From NCBI RefSeq assembly GCF_019972155.1, contig NZ_BOVL01000010.1, positions 376,711 through 440,710 of the forward strand: a stretch of 64,000 bases of DNA. Direction: 5' to 3'. The DNA is from Bradyrhizobium sp. RD5-C2 (lineage in GTDB: Bacteria; Pseudomonadota; Alphaproteobacteria; Rhizobiales; Xanthobacteraceae). Below, piece by piece: positions 1-8,548 of this stretch; the stretch's first letter is position 1; each line of letters begins with the position of its first letter. The translations under genes and the position numbers were made by a program. The notes under the pieces are model-generated. The model was not told where the DNA came from, made no database searches, and saw nothing but the letters and a program-made list of their open reading frames with translations.

Positions 1-1
1 G

Positions 2-1714
2 GTGCGGCTGTTCGCGGTCGGCCGGACCGGCGATGATTTTGCACGGCTGGAAAAGCGCCTCGCCGCAACCACGCTTGCGCTGTGGAACAGGAAGCCGCGT
101 TTCCGCAAGCTTACCATGGCGCCGACGCCTGTGCCGCGGCGCGCCTCGCTCGCCGCGGGCCTGATCGGGCTCCCGGAGACCTTTCCAGGATTCGCGGGCG
201 AGGCGGCGGACACCATCTATCTCGCCGCGGTCGCGCATGCCGGCGCGCATGTGGTGCATTCCACCGTCCGCTTTCCGATGGGGCGGCTGAAGGCGCTGCA
301 GATTGCGCTGGTCTCGCTGATCGAGGATGCCAGGGTCGAGACGCTGGCGCTTCGCGAGATGCCCGGGCTGCGCCGGCTGTGGTTGCCGTTTCACACTGCA
401 ACGCCAACCGGCCAGGCAACTGCCGCCGGACTGATGACGCGGTTGGCGCGGGCGCTGATCGATCCGGACTATCAGGATCCGGATGCGTGGGTGACCAAGG
501 GGCGCGCGCTGTTTGCCGAAGCCGCCGACCGCTGGATTGATCCGGCCATCAGCCGCGAGATCGGCGGGCTGCTCGGCAACGACATCGGGCAGATGCGGCT
601 GCAGTTCAATGCCAAGAGCTACGTCGTCGAACCGGCCTATCGCGATGACAATCTGGCGCTGTGGGATTTTGGCGATCAGCCGGACAGCCCGGCCGAGACG
701 ATCGAACTTGCGGTCGATTCCGTGCGGATCGAGCGCCGCGACGACGCCGATGGAAAATCCACCGACAACGATGCAAGGCCCGACGAGACGCTGCGCGCGA
801 AGGCTGCGGCAGTGACCCTGCTGGATGGATTTCCGGCCGCGACCTACCCGGAATGGGACTATGCCACGCGCATCGAGCGGGCGGACTGGACCACGATCCT
901 GGAGGCTGATGCAGCGGTATCCGCCCAGCCGTTCGACCCTTCGACGGATGCCGAGGCGATGCGCTGGATCACCGAGTTGACCCGCGACGCCTCGATCGGC
1001 CGCCGCATCAGACACAAAGGTCAGCGCGACGGCGAAGCGCTCGACATCGATGCGGCGATCGCGCTGACGATCGAGCGCCGTGCCGGCAGTATCAGCGAGC
1101 CCAGGGTCTACCAGCGCGATGCGCCGGGACCGCGCGATCTTGCCGTTCTGCTGCTGCTCGACCTGTCGCAATCGACCGCGGACCGTGATCGTCGCGGCCG
1201 GACCGTTCTCGACGTCGAGCGCAAGGCCGCCGCGATCATGGCGACGGCGGTCGAGGCCGCCAATGATGCCATCGCGGTGCACGGCTTCAGCTCCGACGGC
1301 CGCGAGCGCGTGCGCTATCTCCGCATCAAGAGCTTCGAGGAGCCGATGGACGCCGTGGTGCGTTCCCGTCTCGCGGGCCTTGGCAGCAGCCATTCCACCC
1401 GGCTCGGTGCCGCGTTGCGCCACGCCGGGGGCTACCTCGCGGGACGACGCGCATTCCGCAAAGTGTTGCTGGTTCTGACCGATGGCGAGCCGTCCGACGT
1501 CGACGTGCCCGATCCGCAATATCTGGTGGAGGACGCGCGCCGTGCCGCTCAGCAGCTGCGGCGGCGCGGCGCCGATATTTTTGCCTTCGGCATCGGTGAG
1601 GACAGATTTCCGCAGCTCGATCGCATTTTCGGCGAGCGCCATGCGCTCCGGGTGCCCCGCATCGAGGTATTGCCGCAACGGGTGATGCAGCTTTATGCGG
1701 AACTGAAGAAATAG
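2..1714 (+). CDS. NorD/CbbO-like VWA-domain protein (5' end probably cut by window)
   Basis: The last ~190 residues form a von Willebrand factor A domain. It has a MIDAS motif DLSQS near residue 387, a downstream threonine in SHSTRLG and the aspartate of LTDGEPSD. The long N-terminal helical part and this C-terminal VWA layout match NorD/CbbO proteins. Those proteins pair with a MoxR-type AAA+ ATPase (NorQ/CbbQ) to activate metalloenzymes such as nitric oxide reductase or Rubisco. No partner is visible because the gene begins at the window edge. The GTG at base 2 is only the first in-frame start available, so the true start may lie upstream. It converges on amiR with a 9-bp gap. Family assignment is fairly sure; the client enzyme is unknown. 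Confidence 0.8.
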   Translation: MRLFAVGRTGDDFARLEKRLAATTLALWNRKPRFRKLTMAPTPVPRRASLAAGLIGLPETFPGFAGEAADTIYLAAVAHAGAHVVHSTVRFPMGRLKALQIALVSLIEDARVETLALREMPGLRRLWLPFHTATPTGQATAAGLMTRLARALIDPDYQDPDAWVTKGRALFAEAADRWIDPAISREIGGLLGNDIGQMRLQFNAKSYVVEPAYRDDNLALWDFGDQPDSPAETIELAVDSVRIERRDDADGKSTDNDARPDETLRAKAAAVTLLDGFPAATYPEWDYATRIERADWTTILEADAAVSAQPFDPSTDAEAMRWITELTRDASIGRRIRHKGQRDGEALDIDAAIALTIERRAGSISEPRVYQRDAPGPRDLAVLLLLDLSQSTADRDRRGRTVLDVERKAAAIMATAVEAANDAIAVHGFSSDGRERVRYLRIKSFEEPMDAVVRSRLAGLGSSHSTRLGAALRHAGGYLAGRRAFRKVLLVLTDGEPSDVDVPDPQYLVEDARRAAQQLRRRGADIFAFGIGEDRFPQLDRIFGERHALRVPRIEVLPQRVMQLYAELKK

Positions 1715-1723
1715 TCGTAAGGT

Positions 1724-2311
1724 CTAGCCGGCTGCGCGGGGCAGGGAACCATTTGCCGTGATCTCGGCCGAGAGCTCCTCGATGGTCTTGCGCTGCTCCA
1801 TGGCGGCCCGGCGGATCATCGCAAAGGCGGCCGGCTCGGCCAGCGCATGCGTGTGCATGACCTGAAGGACGGCTGCGAGCACCACGCGGCGAGATCGAAG
1901 ACGCTGTTCGAGCTTGAGCACCTGCTGCTTCAGCTCGCTGGTGCGCTCGCTTCGCTCGAAGGCCAGGACAAGCGCGGCATAGATGCCGGCCGAGCGCAGT
2001 GGCTTGACCAGGAACGAGGCCGGATCGAGGTCGAGTACCAGCTTCAGGCGGCTCGGCGTCTCGGTGCCGAGCAGGGCGATGACCGGGCTTCGCCCAAGCG
2101 ATGCGCGCTGCGCCGGCGAGGTGAGCGGAAGGAACTCGTCGTCGATCAGCGTCACATCCGGCCGGCAGTCGATATCGGCGTCGCCATCCCATGTGACGAT
2201 GTCGATCCCGAGACGCTCGAACTGACGCCTGACGATGGTGGCGTCGCGCTCGTCCTTGATGGCGACGAGCGCCTTGCGTCCGCGCAGCGAAAATGATGAC
2301 GGCTTGCTCAT
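1724..2311 (-). CDS. amiR: AmiR-type ANTAR transcription antiterminator
   Basis: The 195-residue product matches the usual length of Pseudomonas AmiR (about 196). It has an N-terminal pseudo-receiver domain (VTLIDDEF, ALLGTE, FLVKPLRSAG), a coiled coil around residues 115-140 (RTSELKQQVLKLEQRL) and a C-terminal three-helix ANTAR domain (AAVLQVMHTHALAEPAAFAMIRRAAMEQRKTIEELSAEI split across its helices). In the known family AmiR binds leader RNA and prevents termination upstream of amidase genes, and AmiC holds it inactive until an amide binds. Its ATG overlaps the amiC stop by 4 bases (ATGA), so the pair is translationally coupled. Likely target: the divergent amidase/transport operon starting at 3891. 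Confidence 0.9.
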   Translation of the reverse strand: MSKPSSFSLRGRKALVAIKDERDATIVRRQFERLGIDIVTWDGDADIDCRPDVTLIDDEFLPLTSPAQRASLGRSPVIALLGTETPSRLKLVLDLDPASFLVKPLRSAGIYAALVLAFERSERTSELKQQVLKLEQRLRSRRVVLAAVLQVMHTHALAEPAAFAMIRRAAMEQRKTIEELSAEITANGSLPRAAG

Positions 2312-3471
2312 TTCACAACCCGCAAATGCGGCGCATTCGGCAACGTTCCATCCCTTGCGGGACCGGCGGCGATGTCGAGCTGCGTCAGATAGGGATCCGG
2401 TCTAACCGGAGCTTCAGCTTCCCAGAAGATGTCAAACTGTCCTTCGGCGTTGGAGACGGCGAGCCGCGGCGTCAAGACGCAGTGGTTGTTGCTGCCGTCG
2501 ATCCAGACCGGACCCTGTGGCGAATTGTAGCGATGGCCGGCTGCGGCGCGCCGCACCTCGCCGATATTGGATGTGCCGGCACGTTGCAGCGCGCGGGCCA
2601 GCAGATAGACCGCGACATAGGCGGATTGCCCGTCCACCGACGGGCTGCTGTGCTCGCCGTGACGCGCCTTCCAGCGCGCGACGAAGGCCTGGTTCTCGGG
2701 GAGGCGAATGCTTTCGAAATAGGCCGACGACGTGATGCAGCCGGCCGATGCGGGACCTGCGATCTTGAGCTCGGGCTCGCACAGGCTGCAGCTCAGCATC
2801 GGGATGTCGAGACCCGCAGCAAGGGTTGCGGCATGAAACGCACGGATGAAATCATAGCTCGAACTGCCGACCAGCGTGTTGAACACGACCGGCGGCCGGC
2901 GCCGCACGATCTCGTCGACGATGTGCGTAACCGCGCTTTCACCGAGCTCGAGCAGGCGTTCCGCCAGAATCCGTCCCCGCGCCGCCGTCACCAGTTCGCG
3001 GGTGACGCGATTGGTTTCCCAGGTCCAGACATAGTTGGAGCCGACGCAGAAGATCTCGCGCGACAGATTGTCGAGCACGTAGCGCACCAGCGGCAGCACG
3101 TTGTGATTGGGCGAGGCGCCGACATAGATGACGTTGTCGGAGCACTCGAACCCCTCGTAGCGCGCCGGATACCAGAGCAGGCGGTCGGTGCGCTCGACGA
3201 TCGGAAGAACCTGTTTGCGCGAGGCCGAGGTGTAGCAGCCGATGATGTGCTCGACCCCGACATTGCGAATGAGATCATCGCAGACCGTATGGTATTCTGA
3301 AATGATGCCGCGGGGATCGCGGACATGTGCCGATATCGCGAAGTCGAACTCGTCCTGCTCGTTGATCTCGTCGACCGCCATCATGGCGCTCTTCAGGATC
3401 TCGCGCCCCATGGCCTGATAGGGCCCATGCTGCGAGCAGATAATCCCAACGGGAATGGACGGCTTTGTCAT
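2308..3471 (-). CDS. amiC: AmiC-like cytoplasmic amide-binding sensor
   Basis: The 387-residue product has a type I periplasmic-binding-protein fold but no signal peptide: it starts MTKPSIPVGIICSQHGPYQAMG, directly with the first beta strand. That fits AmiC, a cytoplasmic ligand sensor of about 385 residues that sequesters AmiR. Characteristic stretches include IGCYTSASRKQVLP, LLWYPARYEGFE and YVWTWETNR, also shared with UrtA/FmdD urea-amide binding proteins. It forms an operon with amiR (4-base overlap). The ligand is inferred to be a short amide or urea-like compound because the divergent operon encodes two amidases and a formamidase-type enzyme. Confidence 0.85.
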   Translation of the reverse strand: MTKPSIPVGIICSQHGPYQAMGREILKSAMMAVDEINEQDEFDFAISAHVRDPRGIISEYHTVCDDLIRNVGVEHIIGCYTSASRKQVLPIVERTDRLLWYPARYEGFECSDNVIYVGASPNHNVLPLVRYVLDNLSREIFCVGSNYVWTWETNRVTRELVTAARGRILAERLLELGESAVTHIVDEIVRRRPPVVFNTLVGSSSYDFIRAFHAATLAAGLDIPMLSCSLCEPELKIAGPASAGCITSSAYFESIRLPENQAFVARWKARHGEHSSPSVDGQSAYVAVYLLARALQRAGTSNIGEVRRAAAGHRYNSPQGPVWIDGSNNHCVLTPRLAVSNAEGQFDIFWEAEAPVRPDPYLTQLDIAAGPARDGTLPNAPHLRVVK

Positions 3472-3890
3472 CGAAGACTTTCAGTGCAACTCATGCAGGA
3501 AACCATCTTCGCAGAGGCCGGTGCAAGAGGTCATGCCGATTTGCTGCGCAGCACCTCGCGAAATTTGTGCAGCCAGCCTCGTTGACAACGCGCTGCACAC
3601 CTCCTTAGAATTTTCTCCTACAGGGCTTCCTGTCGAACCTTGCGTGCGTCGATTTGGCCGATGACGTCCCGATCGCCGCGCAGAGTGCTCCGTTCGATCC
3701 CGGACCCACGCGATAGTTCATAGCCGCGGCATTTGGGCCATTCGTCACCTTCGTTTGGAGGGGCGGGTGGCTTTTTGCTTTTGCCGCCAAAACAAATTGG
3801 CGACACATCCGTGTCGCCAAGCCGGAGGCGCATGCGCGGTGATGGGCAGTGCCTGCGCTTGCGTCGTGCCAAGTGCGGGGATGAGAAACG
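3472..3890. promoter_or_regulatory. Divergent intergenic/leader region between amiC and the amidase operon
   Basis: These 419 bases hold no convincing gene and should contain both divergent promoters. The 3' part looks like a structured leader. CGCCAA (3785-3790) can pair with TTGGCG (3797-3802) around a six-base AACAAA loop. The same TTGGCG also starts a perfect 10-bp stem with 3811-3820. These two pairings exclude each other, as expected of an attenuator. ANTAR proteins act on hexaloop hairpins, but the loop lacks the usual G at position 4, so direct AmiR binding is unproven. Confidence 0.5.
3797..3820 (-). terminator. Perfect 10-bp hairpin in amiC/amidase leader
   Basis: TTGGCGACAC and GTGTCGCCAA form a perfect 10-bp stem around ATCC. 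Read on the minus strand it is followed by a T-rich tail (TTTGTTTTG), the form of an intrinsic terminator upstream of amiC. Read on plus there is no T tract, but it can compete with the hairpin at 3785-3802. Confidence 0.5.
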
Positions 3891-5291
3891 ATGCCGACAA
3901 CGGAACTTCACAATCTCGGGCTCATTGAGGTCGGGCAGCAAATCCAGGCCAAAAAGCTCTCGTCGATTGAGGTGACAAGAGCGATGCTCGGGCGGATCGA
4001 GCAGCTCGACGGCAAGCTCAAGAGCTATGCCCATGTGATGGGCGAGGCAGCGCTTGCTGACGCCGCGGCAGCCGAAAAGGAGATCGCCTCCGGCAAGATC
4101 AAGGGGCCGCTGCACGGCGTGCCGATCGCCGTCAAGGATTTGTGCTGGGTCAAGGGCGCGCCCGCCGCGCACGGCATGACCATTCATCGCGAGTTCCGTC
4201 CGGGTGAGGATGCCACGGTGGTCGCGCGGCTGAAGGATGCCGGTGCTGTGATCCTCGGCAAGCTGCAGCAGACCGAGGGCGCCTATGCCGATCATCACCC
4301 GAAGATCGATCCGCCGAAGAACCCGTGGAATGCCGATCTGTGGTCCGGCGCATCGTCGAGCGGTTCCGGCGTCGCCACCGCGGCGGGGCTTTGCTTCGGA
4401 TCGCTTGGAACCGATACCGGCGGCTCGATCCGCTTTCCCTCGGCTGCCAATGGCATCACCGGGCTGAAGCCGACCTGGGGCCGTGTCAGCCGTTACGGCG
4501 CTTTCGAACTCGCGGCCACGCTCGATCACATCGGCCCGATGGCGCGCAGCGCGGCCGATTGCGGCGCGATCCTCGCCGTGATCGCCGGCCAGGATCCCAA
4601 GGACACCACGTCGGTGCCGTTGGCCGTGCCGGACTATCTCGCCGGTATGTCCGGAGACCTGCGCAGCATGACGATCGGCGTCGATCGGCGCTGGACCAGC
4701 GAGGGCACTGACGAGGCTGCCGGCAAGGTGCTCAGCGAAGGGTTGCGGGTTGCTGCTGATCTCGGCGCGAAGATCAAGGACATCACGTTCCCTGATCCGA
4801 AAGCGGTGATCGAGGATTGGTTCCCGCTGTGCGGCATCGAAGTGGCCGTTGCGCACGAAGAAACCTATCCCGCGCGCAAGGACGAATACGGTCCGGCGCT
4901 CGCCGGCCTGCTCGACCTCGGCCGCGCGCAGTCCGGCATGGATTATCAGAAGATCGTGCTGCGGCGCGAAGCGTTTCGCGGCGCCGTGCGGCTGCTGTTC
5001 GACACGGTCGATCTCATCGCGGTCCCGGCCCAGGCATTCGCGGCGCCGACATTGGCCAAGATGGCGGCGCTGGGCGAAGACCCATCGCTGATTACCGGGC
5101 TGCTGCGCTTCACCTGCCCGTTCGACATGACGGGCAGCCCGACCGTGACGCTTCCCGGCGGCTTCGCGCCGAACGGCGGTCCGGTCGCCTTCCAGTTTGT
5201 CGGCCGCCATTTCGACGAGACAAGTCTCGTCCGTGCGGGCGATGCCTTCCAGCGCGTCACCGACTGGCACAAGCGCCATCCCGCGATCTGA
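3891..5291 (+). CDS. Amidase (amidase signature family), first copy
   Basis: The 466-residue enzyme has the amidase-signature Ser-cisSer-Lys triad: Lys82 (AVKDL), Ser155 in GASSSGSG and nucleophile Ser179 in DTGGSIRFPSA. The 73- and 24-residue spacings are those of the family (fatty acid amide hydrolase, malonamidase, GatA relatives). It hydrolyses a carboxamide to acid and ammonia in the cytoplasm; the substrate cannot be read from sequence. It is not GatA, since no gatB or gatC is nearby. It is the first gene of a plus-strand operon divergent from amiCR, 17 bp before the formamidase-type gene. A second copy with identical catalytic numbering lies at 11887. Confidence 0.9.
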   Translation: MPTTELHNLGLIEVGQQIQAKKLSSIEVTRAMLGRIEQLDGKLKSYAHVMGEAALADAAAAEKEIASGKIKGPLHGVPIAVKDLCWVKGAPAAHGMTIHREFRPGEDATVVARLKDAGAVILGKLQQTEGAYADHHPKIDPPKNPWNADLWSGASSSGSGVATAAGLCFGSLGTDTGGSIRFPSAANGITGLKPTWGRVSRYGAFELAATLDHIGPMARSAADCGAILAVIAGQDPKDTTSVPLAVPDYLAGMSGDLRSMTIGVDRRWTSEGTDEAAGKVLSEGLRVAADLGAKIKDITFPDPKAVIEDWFPLCGIEVAVAHEETYPARKDEYGPALAGLLDLGRAQSGMDYQKIVLRREAFRGAVRLLFDTVDLIAVPAQAFAAPTLAKMAALGEDPSLITGLLRFTCPFDMTGSPTVTLPGGFAPNGGPVAFQFVGRHFDETSLVRAGDAFQRVTDWHKRHPAI

Positions 5292-5308
5292 GTTGAGGAG
5301 CCGTTCGC

Positions 5309-6304
5309 ATGACCGAAGACTGGTTGAAGAGTTCCATCATGGCCAAGCGGGCCGTCGCCAAGGGCGCGACAGGCACGACCCATAGTTTGACGATCGAGCA
5401 GCAGGGCGGCTTCCATTACGTCTATGGACCCTACGCCAAGCCGACGCTGTCGATCGATCCGGGCGGGGTGGTCGTCGTCGAGACCGAGGATGCCTTCGGC
5501 GGCGTGCTCACCAGCGAAAGCGACAGCCCGACGGCAAAGCTGAACTTCCCTTATCTGAACCCGCAATGCGGGCCGATCGCGGTGAAGGGCGCCAGGAAGG
5601 GCGATTGCCTCGCCGTCTATATCCGCGACGTCGAGACCCGCGGCGCACAGCCGGCAGGCACCACTTGTATCATTCCGGAGTTCGGCGGCCTGGTCGGAAC
5701 CGCGTCTACCGCGCTACTCAATCCGCCGCTGCCGGAGCGCGTCAAGAAGCTGCACGTCGATCGCAACGGCGTGCGCTGGAACGACAAGATCACGCTGCCC
5801 TATGAGCCGTTCATCGGTACGATCGGCGTGTCGCCCGAGATCGAGGCGATCTCCTCGCTGCAGCCCGACTATCACGGCGGCAACATGGACCTGCCCGACG
5901 TCGCACCTGGCTCGATTATCTATTTTCCGGTGCATACCGAAGGCGGGCTGCTCTATGTCGGCGACTGCCACGCCACGCAAGGCGACGGCGAGCTCTCGGG
6001 CGTCGCGCTCGAACAACGCGCCACCGTCACGCTGCAGATCGATCTGATCAAGAACTGGAGCTTCGCCTGGCCGCGGCTCGAGACGCGCGACTTCATCATG
6101 ACGATCGGCAGCGCGCGGCCGCTCGAAGACGCCGCGCGCATCGCCTATCGCGAGCTCGTGCGGTGGATGAGTGCCGACTACGGCTTTGACGAGATCGACG
6201 CCTACATGCTGCTCAGCCAGGCCGGCCGCATGCGGCTCGGTAACATGGTCGACCCCAAATACACGATGGGGGCGTCGATCCTGAAGAATTACCTCAAGGC
6301 GTGA
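5309..6304 (+). CDS. Acetamidase/formamidase family protein
   Basis: The 331-residue product matches the FmdA/AmdA family: zinc-dependent hydrolases that release ammonia from formamide or acetamide. Visible features are the all-beta N-terminus, the conserved PEFGG segment, GTIGVSPE, the metal/active-site region YHGGNMDLPD, HTEGGLLYVGDCHATQGDGE and the C-terminal LLSQAGRMRLGNMVDP. A GAGGAG ribosome site lies about 10 bases before the ATG. It sits between an amidase and an amide/urea-type ABC importer, which supports a role in using short amides as nitrogen source. The precise substrate is inferred from context. Confidence 0.88.
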   Translation: MTEDWLKSSIMAKRAVAKGATGTTHSLTIEQQGGFHYVYGPYAKPTLSIDPGGVVVVETEDAFGGVLTSESDSPTAKLNFPYLNPQCGPIAVKGARKGDCLAVYIRDVETRGAQPAGTTCIIPEFGGLVGTASTALLNPPLPERVKKLHVDRNGVRWNDKITLPYEPFIGTIGVSPEIEAISSLQPDYHGGNMDLPDVAPGSIIYFPVHTEGGLLYVGDCHATQGDGELSGVALEQRATVTLQIDLIKNWSFAWPRLETRDFIMTIGSARPLEDAARIAYRELVRWMSADYGFDEIDAYMLLSQAGRMRLGNMVDPKYTMGASILKNYLKA

Positions 6305-6335
6305 CGTCCAACATCTTTCAACAAGGAACATCGCG

Positions 6336-7574
6336 ATGAATTCGGGGCGTATATTTGGAATGGCTTTGCTTGGTGCCGTGCTCGGGACGGCTGCAATTGG
6401 TGCCGCTCAGGCGGCCGACCCGCCGCTGAAGGTCGGCTTGCTGGAGGATGTCTCCGGCGACCTGGCATTCATGGGCATGCCGAAGCTGCACGGATCGCAA
6501 CTCGCGGTCGAGGAGATCAACAAGAGCGGCGGCATTCTCGGCCGCCAGATCGAGCTGATCCACCTTGATCCGCAAGGTGACAATGCCCGCTACCAGGAGT
6601 TCGGCCGAAGGCTGCTCAACCGCGACAAGGTCGATGTGCTGATCGGCGGCATCACCTCTGCGTCGCGCGAGGCGTTGCGTCCGATCGTCGATCGCACCTC
6701 GACGCCATACTTCTACACCAACCAGTATGAAGGCGGCGTGTGCGATGCCTCCATGGTCAGCATGGGCGCGGTGCCTGAGCAGCAGTTCTCGACGCTGATC
6801 CCCTGGATGGTCCAGAAGTTCGGCAAAAAGGTCTACGTTATCGCGGCCGACTATAATTTCGGCCAGATCTCCGCCGAGTGGAACCGCAAGATCATGAAGG
6901 ACCTCGGCGGCGAGGTGGTGGGCGAGGAGTTCATCCCGCTCGGCGTGTCGCAATTCGCGCAGACGATCCAGAACATCCAGAAGGCGAAGCCGGATTGGCT
7001 GCTCACGATTAATGTCGGCGCCGCGCAGGACTCGTTCTTCGAGCAGGCGGCCGCCGCCAACCTCAATCTGCCGATGGGGTCCTCGATCAAGGTCATGCTC
7101 GGCTTCGAGCACAAGCGGTTCAAGCCGCCGGCGCTCAATAACATGCATGCGACCGCCAACTGGTTCGAGGAGATCGACACGCCCGAAGCCAACGATTTCA
7201 AAAAGCGCTGGCACGCCAAGTTCCCGGACGAGCTCTACATCAACGACATGGGCTACAACGCCTATAACGCGCTCTACATGTACAAGGCGCTGGTCGAGAA
7301 GGCGAAGTCGACCAAGCTCGAGGACATGCGCAAGGTGATCGCAACTGGCGATGCCTGCATCGACGCGCCGGAGGGCAAAGTCTGCATCGATCCGAAGAGC
7401 CAGCATACGTCGCACCGCATGCGCCTGATCTCGGTCGGGCCCAAGCACGAGGTGACCGTCGAGAAGGACTACGGGACGATCCAGCCATACTGGCTTGGCG
7501 AGATCGGCTGCGATCTCACCAAGAAGAACGACAAGGATCAGTACACGCCGAGTCATCTTCCCAGCAAATCGTGA
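6336..7574 (+). CDS. Periplasmic amide/urea-type ABC transporter binding protein
   Basis: The 412-residue product begins with a Sec signal peptide (hydrophobic stretch ending AAQAA, cleavage near residue 26) and continues with a type I binding-protein fold (LKVGLLEDVSGDLAFMG, GILGRQIELI, GGITSASREALRP). The motif YFYTNQYEGGVCD and the overall similarity to AmiC/UrtA/FmdD put it with urea- or short-amide-binding proteins rather than true leucine-binding LivK. It heads a five-gene importer continuing with two permeases and two ATPases. A strong hairpin lies between it and the first permease, which often keeps binding protein in excess. Confidence 0.88.
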   Translation: MNSGRIFGMALLGAVLGTAAIGAAQAADPPLKVGLLEDVSGDLAFMGMPKLHGSQLAVEEINKSGGILGRQIELIHLDPQGDNARYQEFGRRLLNRDKVDVLIGGITSASREALRPIVDRTSTPYFYTNQYEGGVCDASMVSMGAVPEQQFSTLIPWMVQKFGKKVYVIAADYNFGQISAEWNRKIMKDLGGEVVGEEFIPLGVSQFAQTIQNIQKAKPDWLLTINVGAAQDSFFEQAAAANLNLPMGSSIKVMLGFEHKRFKPPALNNMHATANWFEEIDTPEANDFKKRWHAKFPDELYINDMGYNAYNALYMYKALVEKAKSTKLEDMRKVIATGDACIDAPEGKVCIDPKSQHTSHRMRLISVGPKHEVTVEKDYGTIQPYWLGEIGCDLTKKNDKDQYTPSHLPSKS

Positions 7575-7628
7575 CGCGTACGGGCACGAATCTTGCTCGT
7601 GTTTTGCATCTCGAGTTTGAAGCGAACC

Positions 7629-7650
7629 GGCGCCGCAATGATGCGGCGCC
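7629..7650 (+). terminator. Hairpin between binding-protein and permease genes
   Basis: GGCGCCGCA and TGCGGCGCC form a perfect 9-bp stem around ATGA, 54 bases after the binding-protein stop and 18 bases before the permease start. There is no T tract. It is probably an mRNA 3'-end protector or a partial attenuator rather than a full terminator. Confidence 0.5.
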
Positions 7651-7668
7651 GTGATCACGGAGAGCGGA

Positions 7669-8535
7669 ATGTCGGCTGAACTCTTCTCGCTATTCTATCA
7701 GTTCGCCGATGTCTTCGCGTTCCTGATCCTGTCGGCGGCGGGCCTTGCCATCGTGTTCGGCATGATGGGCGTCATCAACATGGCGCATGGCGAGTTCATC
7801 ATGTGCGGCGCCTATGTGACGGTCGGGCTCGTCAATCTCGGCGTGCCGCTCCCGATCGCCCAGATCCTGGCGGCTCTGACCGCGGGGATCATCGGCATGA
7901 TCGTCGAGTTGCTGATCGTGCGGCGCTTCTACAAGCGTCCGCTGGACTCGCTGCTCGCGACCTGGGGTCTCAGCCTGATCGTGACCCAGTCGATGCTGCT
8001 GATCGTAGGCTCCGCGGTGCGCGGAATCGGTACACCGGAAGGAAGTTTTGCGATCGGAGGCTACACGTTCTCGACCTATCGCCTTGTGCTGTTCGGCTGC
8101 GCGGTGGCGGTGCTGGCCGGGCTCTACATCATCTTCATGAAGACGCGCTTCGGCGTGATCGCGCGCGCCACGATGCAGAATGCAGCAATGGCAAAAGCGC
8201 TCGGCGCGCGCACCGGGCGCATCTATTCCATCAGCTTCGGGATCGGTACGGCGCTCGCGGGGCTCTGCGGTGCGCTCTACGCGCCGACCATGACGCTGAT
8301 CCCGACCATGGGCGCGACCTTCGTGGTCGAGAGCTTTGTCACCGTGGTGATCGGCGGCGCCAATGTCCTGCTCGGAACCGCGCCGGCCGCGGTGTTCCTG
8401 GCCATGATCAGGATGGCGTTGAATGCGAGCTATGGGCAAATCATTGGGCAGATCGGCATGCTGTTTGCCGTCATCCTGATCATACGGGTGCTGCCTGAAG
8501 GGCTATCCAGCGTGCTGGTTCGTCGTGGGCGCTAG
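7669..8535 (+). CDS. ABC transporter permease, LivH/UrtB type
   Basis: The 288-residue integral membrane protein has about eight hydrophobic segments and the LivH-family signature GLAIVFGMMGVINMAHGEFIM near the N-terminus, plus the EAA-like cytoplasmic region (FGVIARATMQNAAMAKALGARTGRIY in pieces). I chose the ATG at 7669 over the in-frame GTG at 7651 because GGAGA lies six bases before it. It forms one half of the transmembrane channel with the LivM-type product of the next gene, which begins just past its stop. Confidence 0.88.
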   Translation: MSAELFSLFYQFADVFAFLILSAAGLAIVFGMMGVINMAHGEFIMCGAYVTVGLVNLGVPLPIAQILAALTAGIIGMIVELLIVRRFYKRPLDSLLATWGLSLIVTQSMLLIVGSAVRGIGTPEGSFAIGGYTFSTYRLVLFGCAVAVLAGLYIIFMKTRFGVIARATMQNAAMAKALGARTGRIYSISFGIGTALAGLCGALYAPTMTLIPTMGATFVVESFVTVVIGGANVLLGTAPAAVFLAMIRMALNASYGQIIGQIGMLFAVILIIRVLPEGLSSVLVRRGR

Positions 8536-8548
8536 ACGGGAATTTCTG

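Noticed and set aside
3692..3700. GTTCGATCC resembling a tRNA T-loop
   Set aside because: The flanking bases do not form a 5-bp T stem, and no anticodon or acceptor arm is present upstream.
3618..5279. 553-residue open frame antisense to the first amidase
   Set aside because: It is an antisense shadow of a high-GC gene; composition is Arg/His rich and no family is visible, while the sense strand has intact catalytic motifs.
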